A DNA stretch of 64,000 nucleotides from an uncultured Acetatifactor sp. (GTDB lineage Bacteria > Bacillota > Clostridia > Lachnospirales > Lachnospiraceae): positions 1-64,000 of the forward strand of contig CANQEH010000008.1 in the NCBI GenBank assembly GCA_947594835.1, written 5' to 3'. A program made the translations under genes and the position numbers. This document shows, piece by piece, positions 63,663-64,000 of the stretch (the first letter of the stretch is position 1; every line of letters begins with the position of its first letter). Below the pieces are notes generated by a model. The model did no database searches and was not told the origin of the DNA. It worked only from the letters and a program-made list of their open reading frames with translations.

Positions 63663-64000
63663 ATGAGAAACGAAATGGAGATCCTGTTTGACGCCATCTC
63701 TGACAACGAAGGATTTGCCCGGGTGGCGGTGGCGGCTTTTGTGTCCCACTTGAATCCCACCCTGGAGGAGCTTTCGGATATCAAGACCGCCGTGTCGGAG
63801 GCTGTGACCAACTCCATCATCCACGGCTATGAAAACCTGTACGGCTATGGGAGGCCGGGGAGGGGCCCGGCGGCCGCCCAGGAGGTGCATCCGGGGAAAG
63901 TGCAGATTTTGTGCGCTCTGGAAGGAGATATGCTGCAGATCCAGATCAAGGATCAGGGAAAGGGAATGGAGAACGTGGAGCAGGCCATGGAGCCCCTCTT
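63663..64000 (+). CDS. spoIIAB: Anti-sigma F factor (partial, cut by window end)
   Basis: First 112 residues of a GHKL serine kinase and anti-sigma factor. Family segments: DAISDNEGFARVAVAAFVSHL, KTAVSEAVTNSIIHGYE with the N-box, and LQIQIKDQGKGMENVEQAMEP with the G1 box. After the N-box it carries about 20 residues (YGYGRPGRGPAAAQEVHPG) not found in the Bacillus protein. It phosphorylates SpoIIAA and holds sigma F. The gene continues beyond the window; sigF is expected next. Confidence 0.95.
   Translation, partial: MRNEMEILFDAISDNEGFARVAVAAFVSHLNPTLEELSDIKTAVSEAVTNSIIHGYENLYGYGRPGRGPAAAQEVHPGKVQILCALEGDMLQIQIKDQGKGMENVEQAMEPL

Overview
The window looks like chromosome from a spore-forming, fairly GC-rich anaerobic Firmicute, most likely a gut Lachnospiraceae. 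Evidence: sporulation genes spoIIAA and spoIIAB at the right edge, a T-box leader before valS, a Gram-positive type LexA box, TIGR03915/TIGR03916-type DNA-repair genes, strong AGGAGG-type ribosome binding sites, and many short ATGA overlaps. I see no rRNA, tRNA, CRISPR array, complete insertion sequence or prophage. The species cannot be fixed from this sequence.

Layout. 0-8.3 kb: Nudix hydrolase, TspO, YbaK deacylase, mtnA, YkgJ-type Cys cluster protein, D-Ala-D-Ala carboxypeptidase, GH5 lipoprotein, IspD/TarI cytidylyltransferase, alpha/beta hydrolase. 8.3-17.4 kb: an AT-rich accessory stretch with a MntA-HepT toxin-antitoxin pair, an AAA15 ATPase plus TOPRIM/RloB-like pair (candidate abortive-infection system), a DUF1189 protein and histidine phosphatase, a membrane-bound XRE regulator, an AlbA_2 protein, a truncated acetyltransferase and a CPBP protease. 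17.6-22.4 kb: a Bce-type peptide-resistance module (regulator, kinase, ATPase, permease). 22.8-29.0 kb: flavoprotein, Cys-rich small protein, Asp-box protein, MarR remnant, TauE exporter, TetR regulator, oleate hydratase. 29.2-37 kb: AAA_14 ATPase, divergent carbamoyltransferase, frameshifted NERD-HRDC gene, solute-binding lipoprotein, and a gene split by a mini-repeat. 37.3-44.5 kb: a coupled cell-envelope operon (zinc-ribbon membrane protein, phosphoesterase, beta-propeller, acyltransferase, polytopic membrane protein). 44.6-54 kb: XRE regulator, asnA, SOS-controlled radical SAM repair pair, HPr-like protein, nuclease-helicase fusion, GH13 enzyme. 53.7-57 kb: PadR/DUF1700/DUF4097 trio and an ECF S component. 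57-64 kb: T-box-valS-folC, a 51-residue ORF, a TPR protein, and the start of the spoIIA operon.

The most unusual feature is a dispersed family of short structured repeats (copies near 8.35, 17.4, 36.3, 54.75, 54.8 and 56.05 kb). Each ends in a GC hairpin followed by a purine-rich GAGG/AGGGG-TATAA tail. Four copies sit in the sense direction just before a start codon and appear to supply its ribosome binding site; one interrupts a gene in frame. Two copies are identical over 98 bp. They look like mobile or duplicated 5' leader cassettes.

Other regulatory finds: a perfect LexA palindrome immediately after the -10 of the radical SAM repair gene, long inverted repeats next to the promoters of the AlbA_2 and AAA_14 genes, an inverted repeat centred on the -10 of the Bce-type regulator gene, and PadR-type palindromes over its own promoter. 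All functional calls rest on motif and family recognition by eye; no database search was run.
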